The position numbers were made by a program, and so were the translations under genes. Under the pieces are notes generated by a model. The model saw only the letters and a program-made list of their open reading frames with translations. It ran no database searches and was not told the origin of the DNA. Shown piece by piece: positions 48,601 through 60,144 of a stretch of 64,000 bases of DNA (position 1 is the first letter of the stretch; every line of letters begins with the position of its first letter). The stretch is from Tetragonia tetragonoides (lineage: Eukaryota > Streptophyta > Magnoliopsida > Caryophyllales > Aizoaceae), in the NCBI GenBank assembly GCA_038025085.1, contig CM076149.1, positions 31,623,501 through 31,687,500 on the forward strand. The letters are read 5' to 3'.

Positions 48601-51600
48601 ACGCGAAGTTCACAAAATCAAAAACTCCCAGTAAATTCCAACAAACTCCAACACCCAACAAAAAGTTTGAACAATTGTTCCATCAAACTCCAGTTCCAGC
48701 ACCCAAACTCCAATCAAAAAGAACATGCCTTAAGTTGCGGTTTGTTTTTCAGTATTGCACGAACAGTCAATAGCTATTTGCAAAGAAACAGAAATGGGAA
48801 CAAGATAGGACAATCCCCCAAAAAGTTGGTAACTGCGAAATGGCAACTAAAAGTACTCCCTCCGTTTCAGAAAAACCTTGCAAAGCAATTCTTTTCATGT
48901 CCTAGGTTAGGCTGAGTAGTTACTAGTTAGAAACTGAACTTCTGCATGTTAGTGACAGCCAGACAGGAATACAAAAGTTGTGGTTGTCTTAGTTGATGGT
49001 GAAGTTTTTTCATCTTTTAAACAGCAAAAAAAAAGTTTTTTTGGGAAAGAATCAATATACAAATGTCCCAATACAAACATTTGGAATCTCTGCACCATAT
49101 TAGTTGATGGAGTTTTCTTTTTTTTTTTTTAAAGATGACATGGGTGTCCAAGCTTTGCTTGACCTAGTTGATGGAGTTATCCCTCTTTTCCCGTTAATTA
49201 TCTACTCCTGCTTCTATCAGTTGATGGTGAATTTGATTGAAGAACCTTAATATTTTAATTGCATTATATAGATCCCCAAACATAACACTCGAACACAAAT
49301 ACAGGTATCTATTGCTGGAAATTTTAACCAACTATAATATCCAAAAATAAATTAATCAGGATATTCAGATCATATTCTAGCTGTTCTGAAAATTTGGAGA
49401 CCGAATCAGATCTAGTGTCCACTGTCCAGTAACGAACATCCCTACTGAACTCCCACCCCTCCCCTCTTCAAGTCAAACTGATCACCCAAGACTCCTCAAC
49501 ACTGTGCTCTCTACTCTTCGACCACCATAATGGGCATTGGGAAAACTAAAAGCACCGTGGGAGTCGCCTTTCACAATCAAGCTTCGATAGTCTCGAGTGA
49601 CATCTCTTTTTCTTTTCTTTATTTTGCATCAATTTGCCTCAATTTACAGATTTACCCATCTAGGATTCTTTAATTAAAACCTAGACCTGAAAATTCGAGG
49701 TTAACTAGCTGCTGTGGTGTGCCAAGATTTCTGAAAATGGGTGTTGTCATGAGGGTGAAGGTTTGATAAGTTAATTTTTTAGGGAGGGGGGGCAGTCAAC
49801 AGGCATGTGCTTTGAACCCCCATTTACTGCATTTGAATACTGTTTTGAGATCGTTCTCCTGTCTCAACTTCACCGCTCCCAAAAACTTCTGAGAGACATA
49901 TACAGTTAACACATGTAAGCGTTTCCATTTCTGTAACATTTCAGAAATGGCCAATTGTCGATCCTTAGCTGTTTCCGTTCTTTAGGAATGTGAATACAAT
50001 GAATTAAAACCATATAAAAACATATCCTAATGCAAAAATTATAAAATATTCAGAGAGAGGCTAAAGAAAGGTACCCAATCCACATGTGACTCGAAAGTAG
50101 CAGAGCAGGTAGCTATATCTTCATCAATTTCCCATCTCTTCAATGTTCCATCACGGCTCCCAGTAAATAGGTTATCACTCCCACCAGAGCCACTTGGCTT
50201 TAATACAGCCAAGCAATTTATACCAGCACAATGCTGAAAGGCAAGACATAATAGTGTCACTTCTAAGTGCATAACAGCCAAATTAAGCATAGCAAGAGAA
50301 GAAATGCATAAGAAATCTAGCCAAGTTTCGACCACTGAAATGTATGAGATGGACCCATATGCCAAATTCTATACATTAAACAAACCCTGCAATAATGGAC
50401 CGGTAATTTGGAAGATGAATGTAGTCTACTGAAACACATATTTGTAGGGAATTAATCCTTGGAGCCTCCCCACCCACCCACCTGCTAAGTGCTAACACAA
50501 CAAAGAGCACGTATATCCAGGGAGATAACTACCCCCTGACCCATCCTTGCCTCACTTATTGGCGTTAATCATAAGGTGATAAGCTTTAGAAGCCTCCTTT
50601 TTCTTGAGGGGGTAGCACAGGAGGTAAGACCTCTGAGATCTATTCCAGAGGTCCCAGGTTTTAGTCCCCTCAAGGCCACTAGAGGTTTTTCTGGTCGCTA
50701 ACTTCAGGGCCCATGGAATTAGTCAAGCAAAGCTTGGATACCCATGTTATCTACGATAAACATGAAAGTCAAATATATTCTATTAAGCACAAAGTTCTAG
50801 GTAAAAGCCTTAAACTTGGTAAGAATTTCTTCTTCAAAATGAAGTTGCATCGTGGTTTTGGATAGGGCTTATAAAAATAAATTCCATCTAAGCTAAAATC
50901 ATATAGCTTCTTTGAGGAAGATGAAGTATCAACTAATTTTACCCAGACTCTTCATTTCATCTCAAGTACTTGTGTCGAACACTCGATACTCGGCAAACGG
51001 ACATGGGTATAGACACTCGACACTTCATTGTAGGCTAAAAACATGCTAATTCTTCAAAATATTGCCGAATCCGACACTTCCAGCCAAGTCCATGTAACAT
51101 AGGTATCAATTGATCACACAGCTCTTTGTTATTGGGTTCTTTTCTCTAGCTTTAAGTTTGTCTTTGTTTGGAGTTTGTTGCTTTAGTATAGAAATGCCGG
51201 ATATAAAGAAAAAAATTGCATAGTTGTGAGGAAGATAATTTTGGGAAAATAATGGTGCATATGGAAGGTTAGAAACCAAAAGATCTTTAAGCACGGCTTC
51301 ATCATATCAGAACTTTCTGTTTCAGAGGTTTTGTATGGTTGGACTCAACTCTCAAGTGCTTAAAGTGTAGAATACTTGTATTTGCTTGATTACGTGGATA
51401 AAAGCCTTCATGGTGTTTCAGCGTGAGGACATATGGGTTTTTGTTTTCTGCCTTCCTTACATGGGTTTTTTTTTAGAGAAAGAAAAAGAACATAGATTAA
51501 TACTCCCTCCGTCTCAAAAAAACCTGAAACTTTGCTTATTGATGGTCAAACTTAACAAACTTTGACCATTAATTTATGAAAATATATAAAGATTCACATT

Positions 51601-53350
51601 ATGGAAATACTTTTGTTAGATTCATTTTTAAAAGTACTTTCAAAAATCGTATTGTTATAATTTTTATATTCATATAATTGTAGTTATTTACGGTCAAAGT
51701 GGTGTCTTGGAGACCGTGAAAAAATAAAGGTTCGGGTTTTTTTGAGACGGAGGGAGTATTAAAGATTGTCAAGTATGTACAGCATAAGTAGACAAGACAT
51801 CCTCTCAGAAAACTATCTACAAATGAGCCCAATTCCGCTGAATCTCAGAAATTGTGTAGCTTCAAGAACTCCTGCAACCCTAGCCCAAAAGGATGCTAAA
51901 TATGTAATCCTATCCCAAAGCATTCTTACTTCCTAGAAAGACGGAACTTGAATTGAACACCCTTGCATTCCTCTCCTTCCTTTGTACATGGTTCACACCC
52001 CCTTGCAGTCTCCTTCTAATAGTATTCATTATCACTTATTCACTTACCACAAAAAATATATGAAGAGAAATATAGCTCAAATGAACTCAACACATTAATT
52101 TTATTCTACACAAACTGAACCAATCAGCCTCATAATACCAATGCAGCATCAAACAGATGATCATGCTGACAATTTTTACACTAATCAAGACCAACCATAT
52201 CATAGTATTCACAAGAAAACTTAGAAAAATTCCTTTTTTCTCAGTTACTTATATCCTTTGCCAGACTAAAAAAATTGATTCAAGTAACTTATATCACTCA
52301 TCAAACAAAAATTATTTCTATCAAGCAACAGCCAATTCTTTCTCCAATTGTCTACCACAAAACTCCCAGTCTCCGCATAGTTGTACACTACAGTATGGTA
52401 GACGTCTCAGATGCATTCAACATCCTGCTCTTTCTATTTCTTCTGACACAAAATGCCCCTTAGTTTCACAAGCTTTGAACCATATAGCAATGCGCTGAGT
52501 AAAGGTGACACTACATCAGATAAATGCACCAGGATACTAAAAACTTCTTAAAACCGATGTTCTAAGTCTACCAGCTGGTAGTACTTGTAGTAACAAAAGT
52601 ATTTTCATGCTGCTTCCCACCATATTTATGCCACTAGGAAACCTGTAATCGACTGCTAAAAACATAGAATTCTAGAAAACACAAGTTTTCTAGTAGCTAA
52701 TAGGTGGACCTAATGTTAGAACATTTACAGCTATTAGTGAGACTGTGAGAGTATAAAATACGAAATTAGCTGATAATCTATAAGATCAATGAGGAAATAC
52801 AATCTTACCTATTAATACTCTTATCAACAAAAAATGCTAACTGAAAGTTGGCCTCATCACTAACAACATATTACTAAATCAAGAGCATGACAAAGCAAGA
52901 AACCTGTAGTTCCATAGTCTACCACTCCAACCCATAAAACTGCATGTTTGGTATGATGGATTCACAAAAGAGAATTAATATATGAATCTAGTCTCTTATT
53001 CTCTGCATTCGACTAACTTTTCCAAGGAATTTGCGCTAGAAAATCACACTTCTGAGCACATCAGACGCCTTTCAGGCAATAAAGCGTGTCAAACAAAGCA
53101 TGGTAAATACTTCTGAACACCAATTTCATGGCCCAACAGAGTCAAGTAACATAGCTAGTGTATATTGCTAAAGAAGTGAGACCCACAAAAAATACACTGA
53201 AGGGTATAACCATTTAAATTCATTACAGAAAGAGCAGCAACACACACACACCTTTGCATCATCAGCAGCATTTACGACGTATGTCAATCTCTTCTCCTTG
53301 CGAGGACGAGTTGAACCAGATGCATTCCCTGCGCTACCAACGCGATGCAT
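34846..53350 (-). CDS. WDR48: WDR48/UAF1-like WD40 protein, 17 coding exons
   Basis: Exons, in order of translation: 53252-53350, 50075-50233, 48197-48262, 48008-48097, 47564-47869, 47122-47219, 45462-45497, 44247-44367, 43915-44151, 40670-40765, 40326-40391, 40103-40141, 39881-40015, 37113-37474, 36441-36534, 35821-36015, 34846-34944. They join in frame to 765 residues. WD repeats run from about residue 35 to 455: [69 protein letters not shown]. The C-terminal WDR48-type domain follows ([20 protein letters not shown], ending [11 protein letters not shown]). In animals WDR48/UAF1 activates the deubiquitinases USP1, USP12 and USP46; the plant homologue should bind UBP-type deubiquitinases. Donors are GT except exon 16, which uses GC. 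Start [12 protein letters not shown] fits relatives. Its introns are full of transposons, but none breaks an exon. Confidence 0.95.
35027..35431 (-). mobile_element. TRIM retrotransposon in intron 16 of the WD40 gene
   Basis: Two 145-bp direct repeats (35027-35171 and 35287-35431) begin TGTTATGG and end CCATAACA; they differ at one visible position. The 5-bp duplication GAATA flanks the element (35022-35026 and 35432-35436). On the minus strand a primer-binding site TGGTATCAGAGCC (complementary to initiator tRNA-Met) begins 2 bp after the 5' LTR (35272-35284). A purine tract GGAGGGGCGAA precedes the 3' LTR. The internal part is only 115 bp with no ORF, which defines a TRIM. Confidence 0.95.
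37558..37680 (-). mobile_element. LINE 3' end in intron 13
   Basis: On the minus strand: stem-loop GAGGATA/TATCCTC, then CTTTACCATTGG and TTCTCTTATCTAAAAAAA. The adjoining (CAA)n/poly-A tract lies at 37677-37745. Confidence 0.6.
38510..38662 (+). mobile_element. Au-type SINE 3' region
   Basis: CGGATCTCGGGTCAAACGG (B-box region) is followed by AACAGCCTCTCT, GGGGTAAGGCTGCGTACAA, CCCCTTACCCTACC and GGCACTGGGGT. This is the conserved layout of the plant Au SINE family. The 5' part is divergent. Confidence 0.7.
39060..39375 (+). mobile_element. LINE 3' end in intron 13
   Basis: A degenerate RT tail ([20 protein letters not shown]) is followed by the stem-loop GAGGAC-TCCTT-GTCCTC at 39292-39310, then TTGTACTAC and an A-rich end. 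Orientation is opposite to the host gene. Confidence 0.6.
39517..39797. mobile_element. Inverted-repeat MITE in intron 13
   Basis: The ends are inverted copies for about 38 bp: AGGGGATGTTTGGATTGGGG on the left and, read backwards, AGGGCATGTTTGGATTGGGG on the right. The TSD is not clear. It looks Tourist/Harbinger-like by its TGTTTGG terminus. Confidence 0.75.
40441..40632 (+). mobile_element. LINE 3' end filling intron 10
   Basis: GAGGAC-TACTT-GTCCTC stem-loop at 40549-40566, then TTGTAATG, AATAAAACCTTTCTTCATC and an A-rich tail. It makes up about two thirds of this 278-bp intron. Confidence 0.6.
41228..41510 (+). mobile_element. LINE 3' end in intron 9
   Basis: The frame reads [15 protein letters not shown] then [10 protein letters not shown], the L1 C-terminal tail, and ends CTTCTTATCTAAAAAAAAG. 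Confidence 0.7.
42661..42960 (-). mobile_element. LINE 3' end in intron 9
   Basis: On the minus strand: GAGGAC-TCCTT-GTCCTC at 42736-42719, then TACTTGTAACTGTTTACC and CTTTATCTAAAAAAAAGG. It matches the plus-oriented ends at 39060 and 40441. Confidence 0.65.
45620..45800 (-). repeat. (AT)n tract and SINE fragment in intron 6
   Basis: An (AT)n microsatellite lies at 45625-45673. Beside it, on the minus strand, are GGGTAGCTCAGTTGGTAAGACC (in two pieces), AGAGGTCCCAAATTTTAGCC and CCTCAGGGCC, the same tRNA-derived SINE family as at 50605. Confidence 0.6.
49128..49172 (-). repeat. SINE 3' fragment in intron 2
   Basis: The minus strand reads GGTCAAGCAAAGCTTGGACA then CCCATGTCATC, matching the 3' end of the SINE at 50605-50755. 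Confidence 0.6.
50605..50755 (+). mobile_element. tRNA-derived SINE in intron 1
   Basis: GGGTAGCACAGGAGGTAAGAC (in two pieces, A box) and AGAGGTCCCAGGTTTTAGTC (B box) are followed by CAAGGCCACTAGAGG and a tail with AGTCAAGCAAAGCTTGGATA. Two further fragments of the family are at 45690-45800 and 49128-49172. Confidence 0.65.
51470..51960 (-). mobile_element. LINE 3' end split by a Stowaway MITE, intron 1
   Basis: A T-run at 51470 is the LINE A-tail on the minus strand. The body continues beyond the MITE from 51759, with AGGATGTCTTGTCTAC and, upstream, a decayed frame containing [15 protein letters not shown] residues. Sequence on both sides of 51501-51758 is continuous once the MITE is removed. 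Confidence 0.65.
51503..51756. mobile_element. Stowaway MITE
   Basis: The 254-bp element has perfect CTCCCTCCGTCTCAAAAAAA termini in inverse orientation (the right end is TTTTTTTGAGACGGAGGGAG) and TA on each side. It is inserted into a LINE tail inside the WD40 gene. Confidence 0.93.
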
Positions 53351-53360
53351 CTCAAGGGCC

Positions 53361-55150
53361 CCTAAGGAATTAGATTAGGGTTATTAATCAAGCATAAGAA
53401 AGTATCAAAAGTCACTCTCAGTTAATATTGAGTAATGATGCAAATTTGGCCCACATTATCCATATTTTCCATTAACCACGACAAGGAAGTGACAGTGAGT
53501 GACTAGTCCTCATTCTTTTTCCCTTCTATTTCAGTAGCTAGTGCAACTAGCTTAACCAAAAGACAGTTTAACCATTTTAGTGATTTGCTGATGTCTCCAG
53601 GCATATTGGTAAATTTTGCTTTCTTTCTTAGGGCCAGATTGTCTAGAGCTGCCTGAAACTGAACTTACTATATTGTTTATTCCTAACCAACACAAGCTGA
53701 TATCACTTGAACCGCCATCATTTTACAACATACCACCTCCTAACTATCTTCCTGGGACTCCTTACTTCACCTCAAATAACCGTATCAGTTCCTCAGCATT
53801 CCAACATTAGTATGGACACTTCACACCTTCAATTTAGGCCAGTCCAAGTGACATAGCCTCCTAGCCTATCCCTCCTTCTTAAAAAAAGGTCGGTGCTTTA
53901 TCTTTTGCAGTTGGAGAAGCCCACTGGCCCATTACAGTAACTGTATTAGTGCTCCCACCAAATATCTACACAACTAGAGCCTATCTTATCCGAACCCTTA
54001 TCTAATACAATACCTTAGACGGTAATTTAATCTCGTGGGCATAGCTACAATAAAAATTTCAGATAAAAGAAAATTGTATTAAATAAAAAAGGGGGAGGAA
54101 AAGATGTCCTCAATCATTCAGAGTTAGAATTACAAGTTAGCCAAGTTACGCTGGACATCAGGAATTAGGTAACTCCTAAACACTCCTCCCGCCTTGGCCC
54201 ACAAAGAAGCTAACTTGTCTGGGATGGTGTCAGCTCCAAATTAGTGCAAGGCAAACAGTAACCCCCCTGGGCAATTTATGAAATTACTTATTCTAAGATG
54301 GCAATCAATTAAGCCTTTGGTTATCAACCAAAACAAAGCTTTCCACACACAATTCTACAACTATCCACTTCATAAATAAGCTTAACTTAACCAATCCCCC
54401 AAACATTGGCCAATCAATTCTCCGATTCTCAGCACAAACAGAGCTGAATCGTGTGTCCGCCCGATCAGACACACGATCAAGGGACACAAATCTGAGACAT
54501 TTTATCCCATGAACATCAATCAAAATCAATTGACAATAAAACACAAAAGCAAACACAAAAGTCTTATAAATCAACTTAAAAATAATCAAATGATCATTTA
54601 CAAGTATCTAACGCAATTCCAATCTTCTCCTCTTTCTTTTAGTATTAATAATAATAAATAAAAAAAAAGCAAATCTCAATTGACCAAACCCTAAACCAAA
54701 TTACGTAATTTTACATACATTCAACTAGAAGTGTCCTAACCTAAAACCTAAATCAAACAGTTGAATAATTTAATGAAGCGAAATTCTGAAATGAGATGAA
54801 AATAAAACGCCAAATGATTGAATCAAAATTAAAAAATATCAAAATCTGAGAGAATTAGTGGAAACCTCAACAATGGATGGAATTGAATTGAGATGAAGGC
54901 TAAGCCAAACAACTATTGGGATTTGAGCTGAACCAAACCGCTGAAGTGGAATTATGTCGCGTGCGGCCGTCTCTCGTGAGGTTTCGCCTTCTGGTGACCG
55001 GCGTTATGGTGGATGAGAGAGAGAGAGTCAGACAGAGAGGAAGAGTTGAGAGAGAGAGAGACGAGCGTGATGCGAAGGTAGAAACCTTCTTTCTTTCTTT
55101 CGTTTTTCTTTTCTTTTTTTTTTCCAATTGTTCTTCGTTTTGTTTTTCTT
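53361..55150 (-). promoter_or_regulatory. 5' UTR intron and leader exon of the WD40 gene
   Basis: TTCCTTAG/GGGCCC at 53361-53362 lies 11 bp before the start codon. A leader exon ends ATTGTTGAG/GTTTCC at 54866. The leader (about 54866-55150) carries CT-rich tracts on the minus strand (TCTCTCTCTCTC near 55040), typical of plant leaders. The intron (53362-54865) contains a LINE 3' end at 54056-54240. The exact transcription start is unknown. Confidence 0.65.
54056..54245 (-). mobile_element. LINE 3' end in the 5' UTR intron of the WD40 gene
   Basis: On the minus strand: decayed RT tail, then GAGGA-CATCTTT-TCCTC stem-loop (54118-54102) and an end with TACAATTTTCTTTTATCTGA. Confidence 0.55.
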
Positions 55151-55214
55151 TTTGAAGGTAAGAAGAATAAATGATTAGGAGATCCTCCTCTCAAGAGTCA
55201 TTTTTATCGTGTCT

Positions 55215-58149
55215 GGGAGTATATTATGAAAAGTTATAGTTGGATAGTTAGTTTAATGGAAATTATTGAAAATAGTTGTTGCATGTTTTGTCATTCAATC
55301 CGCGGCTCGATTTACTACGCAGAATTTATGTTGAATGCGATAATAGTCGATCTATTGCAGCAAATGTCTAATATTCATAATGAGGCTAAAGATTATCCAC
55401 GAAATTTCGCTTTTCCTTGGAGTGCTTGGATTACTATTTTGTTATCACCTTCAATACTTATATTATTAATGTCTAAAGATATGGCTTGGATTAGCCTATT
55501 ATTCAGTGTCATTGTCTCTGCCACCAGAATTGGAGCATCCTCAAGAAATTCGCTTCCAGCCTTCTAATTTTCTCTCGTTGTTACAGATAACATAACCTGC
55601 ACCTGTATGATTGTCTAGATGCGAGCCATCAAAGTTGAGTTTTGCAAAATGGATCGGAGGTGGTTCCCATGAAACTTGGATTATCGAAGGGTGGCAAGGG
55701 GAATTAGTACTGTGTGGGTCAGGGGTAGTATAAGTTTGATACTCTGAATCGAGACGTTCCCTAATTTCCCATCAGTGCATAGTGATTTGGCCATTATTAC
55801 AATCAGCGTGATATTTGGCTGAATGTTTTGGAATATCAATTAATTCCGTGCTTTCCAAACGTACCAAATTAGATAGACAATTTTGTTTAAATCGTTGAAC
55901 ATATGCTTGGCGTGAAGTTTATTCCACCATTCAAAAATATGGAGTGTGTGATCTTTATGAGGTATCCATCCGCTGTTACTAACAAGTTTCCAGATCTATT
56001 TATGAGGCCATGATTTACAGTCGTGTTTATTGAGACCATGACATAACCAAGTGGCAGTTTTGATGCTGAAATTATCCGTAGAGTCAGGACCCCGACAATA
56101 GTGATCCGGGGCGTCACTAATGCGTATTATCTTCTTTATTCAGTATTTCTAATTTTACAATACGGTCATTGGCTGTTATATTATTTTTGACTTGGATATT
56201 AGCTTCGCTCCATCCAACCCAAATGCCTCCAGCATGATTGACTGGATCAATAAATATTTTTTTTCAATCATAGCAATTGTTTACTAGTTGTATGAGAGAC
56301 CAATGTTTCTAACAGAATGACAAAGTCTGGTTAGTGTTTTCGAATAAGAAAATGCAGTTTTGTAAGTGCTTGGGGTTTTTTTTACCCCACGAATGTTCCA
56401 TGCAAGTATTTTCTTAATAATATGTATAAAAAGAAAATTGTCTGAAAAAAGCCATATCGAAGATTTAGCGATATTTCCGAGAAAATATGGTAATGTTCTA
56501 GAAGAGGTTAAGGAGCAAGAGCTCCGGTCCAGAATGAAGTATTGTTCATAATATAAAATGACACTAAGGTAGTACCTTGAAAGTTACAGAAGACAATACA
56601 TTGTACCTCTATTTTTGTATCAAACAGGATACAATTTGTAGAATGTCGAGTTGCAAGTAGTCAGTACCTATTGGAAATGTTGCTTATCTGAATGGAGCAA
56701 GAAATATAGATAAGTTGCACTATCTGTCCGTTTACATCCGAATAAAATTGTATGTACTCCTCAGAGTGAATCTCAGAATGTGTAAAACACAAAACACTTT
56801 GACATATATTTTTATAGATTGGGACAGAGAAACAGATACATGTAGAGTCTTTAATAAGGTCAGAGAAAAACTGAAAATATATTTAGGCCTCTGTACACAA
56901 CAAGCAAAGTTTATAGAGGCATAGCTACATCCTGCATTATTTATATTGTACTAGGCGACTTGTATAATACAATACAGACACATAACTACACTTAGAGGAT
57001 TCATTCTCTCACAAAGATAACTATCCTTTACTGCGAGTAACAACAAGGTTATGCTCAGGAGAAGGGTTCATGAGAGGTTGAAATCTATTGGAAAATTGTT
57101 GGATAACAAGCGGTGGGATATGCTCATGAGCAGGGGACTGGGGGTTCGGTTTGACCTCAAAGGGGATCCAATAGGTGGGTATGTTGGTCCTCTGTTCCGA
57201 GCGTGAGTCGTGTTGCGAGATTTTCTTTTTGGACGAACTGTAACCCATTTATTACTTAACGAAGGTTTTTCATTTTCAGAGGGGTTTGCAGCCTGCGTAG
57301 GTGTAGAGTGACCATGCTCATTAAAAGACATGCTTCGACCAAATCCCTGGACAATAACTTCAAAAGCAGTAGGCTTAGGTTTACTAGGGCACTCATCAAG
57401 TCGGAGCTCAGTGTCGACACACAGAGCACAGATTTCATGGAGCCCCTCATATTCTAAACAAAACTCTCTTTTAAAACCCTGATATTCAACCATAGTGCCC
57501 TCTGGGAGAGGTTTGGTGATATCTATATTAACACAAATTCTAGCACTCATCCGAGACTTGAGAAGGGTGTAATTATCTAGTCTTATGACAGGTCCAAGGG
57601 ATGAAAAAAGGGTGGCCAGGCAATCTTGTTCCCAAATAACCCAAGGAATCGAACTTTGATCTATTGGTCGACCCTAATGATCTCGTATCAAACGGAGCAA
57701 AAAAAGGGTCAAAAAGGGAGAAGGACAAAGTTTAGGCCTTGAACAAACCAAGGCATATTGTTCCAAACGTAATGACAATCCTCGACATTCTCTAGTGTAA
57801 CTAAGATCCATGTATTGCTTATAGGGTGAAACGAGATGACACCTTTTAGGTGAGTCCAATCTTTTTAAGCTTTTTAGAAATAGAACTGAGTGATATTTCA
57901 TCCCCCCGTATTTTACCAATGAGGCAGATCGCTTTGAACTCAGTCATCAGACCTTGAAGTGGTTTAGCTGAGGTTGTGGACTCTTTGTCAGCATTCCCTC
58001 CTACGGGATTAGCAGCATGAAGGTTGTTGAGAGCACCGTTATTGTCATGTACAAGGCCGCTACTAGGATTAACAACTTCATGGTGAATTTCCATTTCAAA
58101 GCGGACGGTGTCGGAGAAAGTTGAGTGGGCGGGATTGCTGGTGATATCT
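55215..58149 (-). pseudogene. L1-type LINE, main part (3' ORF1, ORF2 ends), internally deleted
   Basis: From the right on the minus strand: ORF1 with a DUF4283-like part (MTEFKAICLIGKIRGDEIS, 57960-57840) and a zinc-knuckle region (ARICVNIDITKPLPEGTMVE, then CLEYEGLHEICALCVDTELR, 57550-57380). Next, ORF2 opens KKILAWNVRG at about 56415 (endonuclease start), but nearly all of the endonuclease and RT are missing. RT-tail and RNase H pieces follow (56310-55240: AGSEFLEDAPILVAET, then NRAADWMTKHA). The 5' part of ORF1 continues beyond the inserted element at 61621-61778. Its 3' end sits just upstream of the WD40 gene leader. Confidence 0.8.
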
Positions 58150-58550
58150 GTAATAACCCGAAATTTTAATCACAATTAGCAATTTATAAGTGTAATTAGC
58201 CAAGAATAATAATCAGTTTAGGCCCCTAATTTTGCAATTAGACATATAACTTTACCTTAATTAAACTTGTAATCCATAATTTATTTTTTTGGTGAGTCAG
58301 CATGCCATGTGTCACTATGTAGGATGTTCTTGTCAAGATTTTAAGTGTTAAGAAAACACTTGTCGTATATTAAAATTCTTAAAATTCTTAATTAAAATTC
58401 ACATATGCTATTTTATTCTAAAAGAAAATAAAACAAGAATGTTCTAATTCTTACATCTAAGCTACGTATGGAGTTAAGTAGAAGTTTGCATTCAAACTTC
58501 CATTTCTTCCTTTCACATATATTAAAGCCCATTTTCATTCATCAATTATT

Positions 58551-58552
58551 AT

Positions 58553-58588
<36 letters not shown>
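58551..58588. repeat. (CAT)n microsatellite
   Basis: About 12 CAT units inside the 3.47-kb element, just after a TATATTAAA box-like motif (58519-58527). Confidence 0.9.
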
Positions 58589-58589
<1 letters not shown>

Positions 58590-60144
58590 CACTTCATGAT
58601 CAACAACTAGTAGAATCAAAACATAACATTACTAGCTAGTTAAGATTCATAAAAGAGGAGTACTCATTCACTACTTTCTCAATCAATCACAATCGTATAC
58701 CATCATCTTTCTTCTTATTGTTCACTTCTAATCAACAAAGATACAAGTACACAAAACATTCTCACTCTCCTAAATCAGCTACTTCATTTCCTTGTTGAAT
58801 CAATAAGCTTTCGACCAGTTAATATAGCAAAACGTAGCAGCAAATTCTGGTCACTGGAGCTACTTCGTCGGACGATTCTGGTCACCTCGGTTACCCAAAT
58901 TGCATTCTGTAGAGTGCTACTTAAACCTTGCATTGCTCTCTTTCTAGATATGTAAGTATTTCAGAAATCCAGTTGCATTTGACTAGTATAATCTTGAGCC
59001 AAAAGCCTTCGTTATCACATATTTTATAAGTTACTTACGTAGGAATTGTTATTGTTTTATGTATGATTCTTTGACAACTTAGATTATAAGTACTTTGGAG
59101 TTATCAAAGGGAGTTAGCACTTGAAGTAAATCTATGTCTATCACTTTCTAGACCCCAAACAAATGATTTTACTATGTGTTTGTGTGTTAATCATGTACGC
59201 ATATGAATATGAATGGTACGGTGTTTATGAATATGAGCATGTTAGAAATATGATTACTTTATCTATCTTGTTGATTTATTAATGAATAAGTTTAGACTGT
59301 GATGATTATGATGATATGTGATTAGTAAATAGAATTGCAAGTTATATAAATGTGTTGTTATGTATACAATGGTGTGTTCAAGTGTGAGCATGATTTTTAG
59401 ATTAAATTGATAATCATCTTGCTAGCACGTTAATGAAGACTTTAAAACGTGATAACTATATATGATCTGTGACATAGTAGTTTAATTATCATTTTATTAA
59501 TTAGTTGATATTATGATGGATAATATTGAATTATATAAGTTATTAATTATATATATGTAAGTATACCGTATAGTTGAGGTGTTGATCTAATAAGTAAGCT
59601 AGTTTATAATTTTACTAGATTTAGGTGTAGGTGATTTAGTATATGTTACGTGATTGACTAATATAAAATAACTGTGCTAAATGTTTTGATAATTAATTGA
59701 GCTATCATGAGGACTAGTATATTACTACCAAGTAGCTAATGAAATTTTGTATAAAGTAAAAGATGCCTTGTTAATCCTTGAATTTCATGTACTGTACATG
59801 TCAGCACCTTGGTTATTTAATTACTATGACTTGCTATATGGCCAATAAGTAAGTAGAAGGAAAATAATGTGTTTGATTAATATTTATTTGATAAAGGATT
59901 ACATGTCTAATTTGTTGATTTTAAGTGTTATGAAGGATGGTACTTGCCTAATAATATTATGCCTTAAGTTATAAATCACTGATCTTGGAAGGATATTGTG
60001 TTCTCTATTATTCTTGATCACGATAATGAAAGATGCTAATGTGTGCTGTAAATTGATATGAGAGATAATATTATAGTTTGTGGTGATTTATATGGTGAAT
60101 AGAAATTAGTGTGTGATAAATGGATTATTGATGATTGACTATGG

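Noticed and set aside
48852..48885. CTCCCTCCGTTTCAGAAAAAC as a complete Stowaway element in intron 2
   Set aside because: Only one end was found; no matching inverted end with TA within a few hundred bases.
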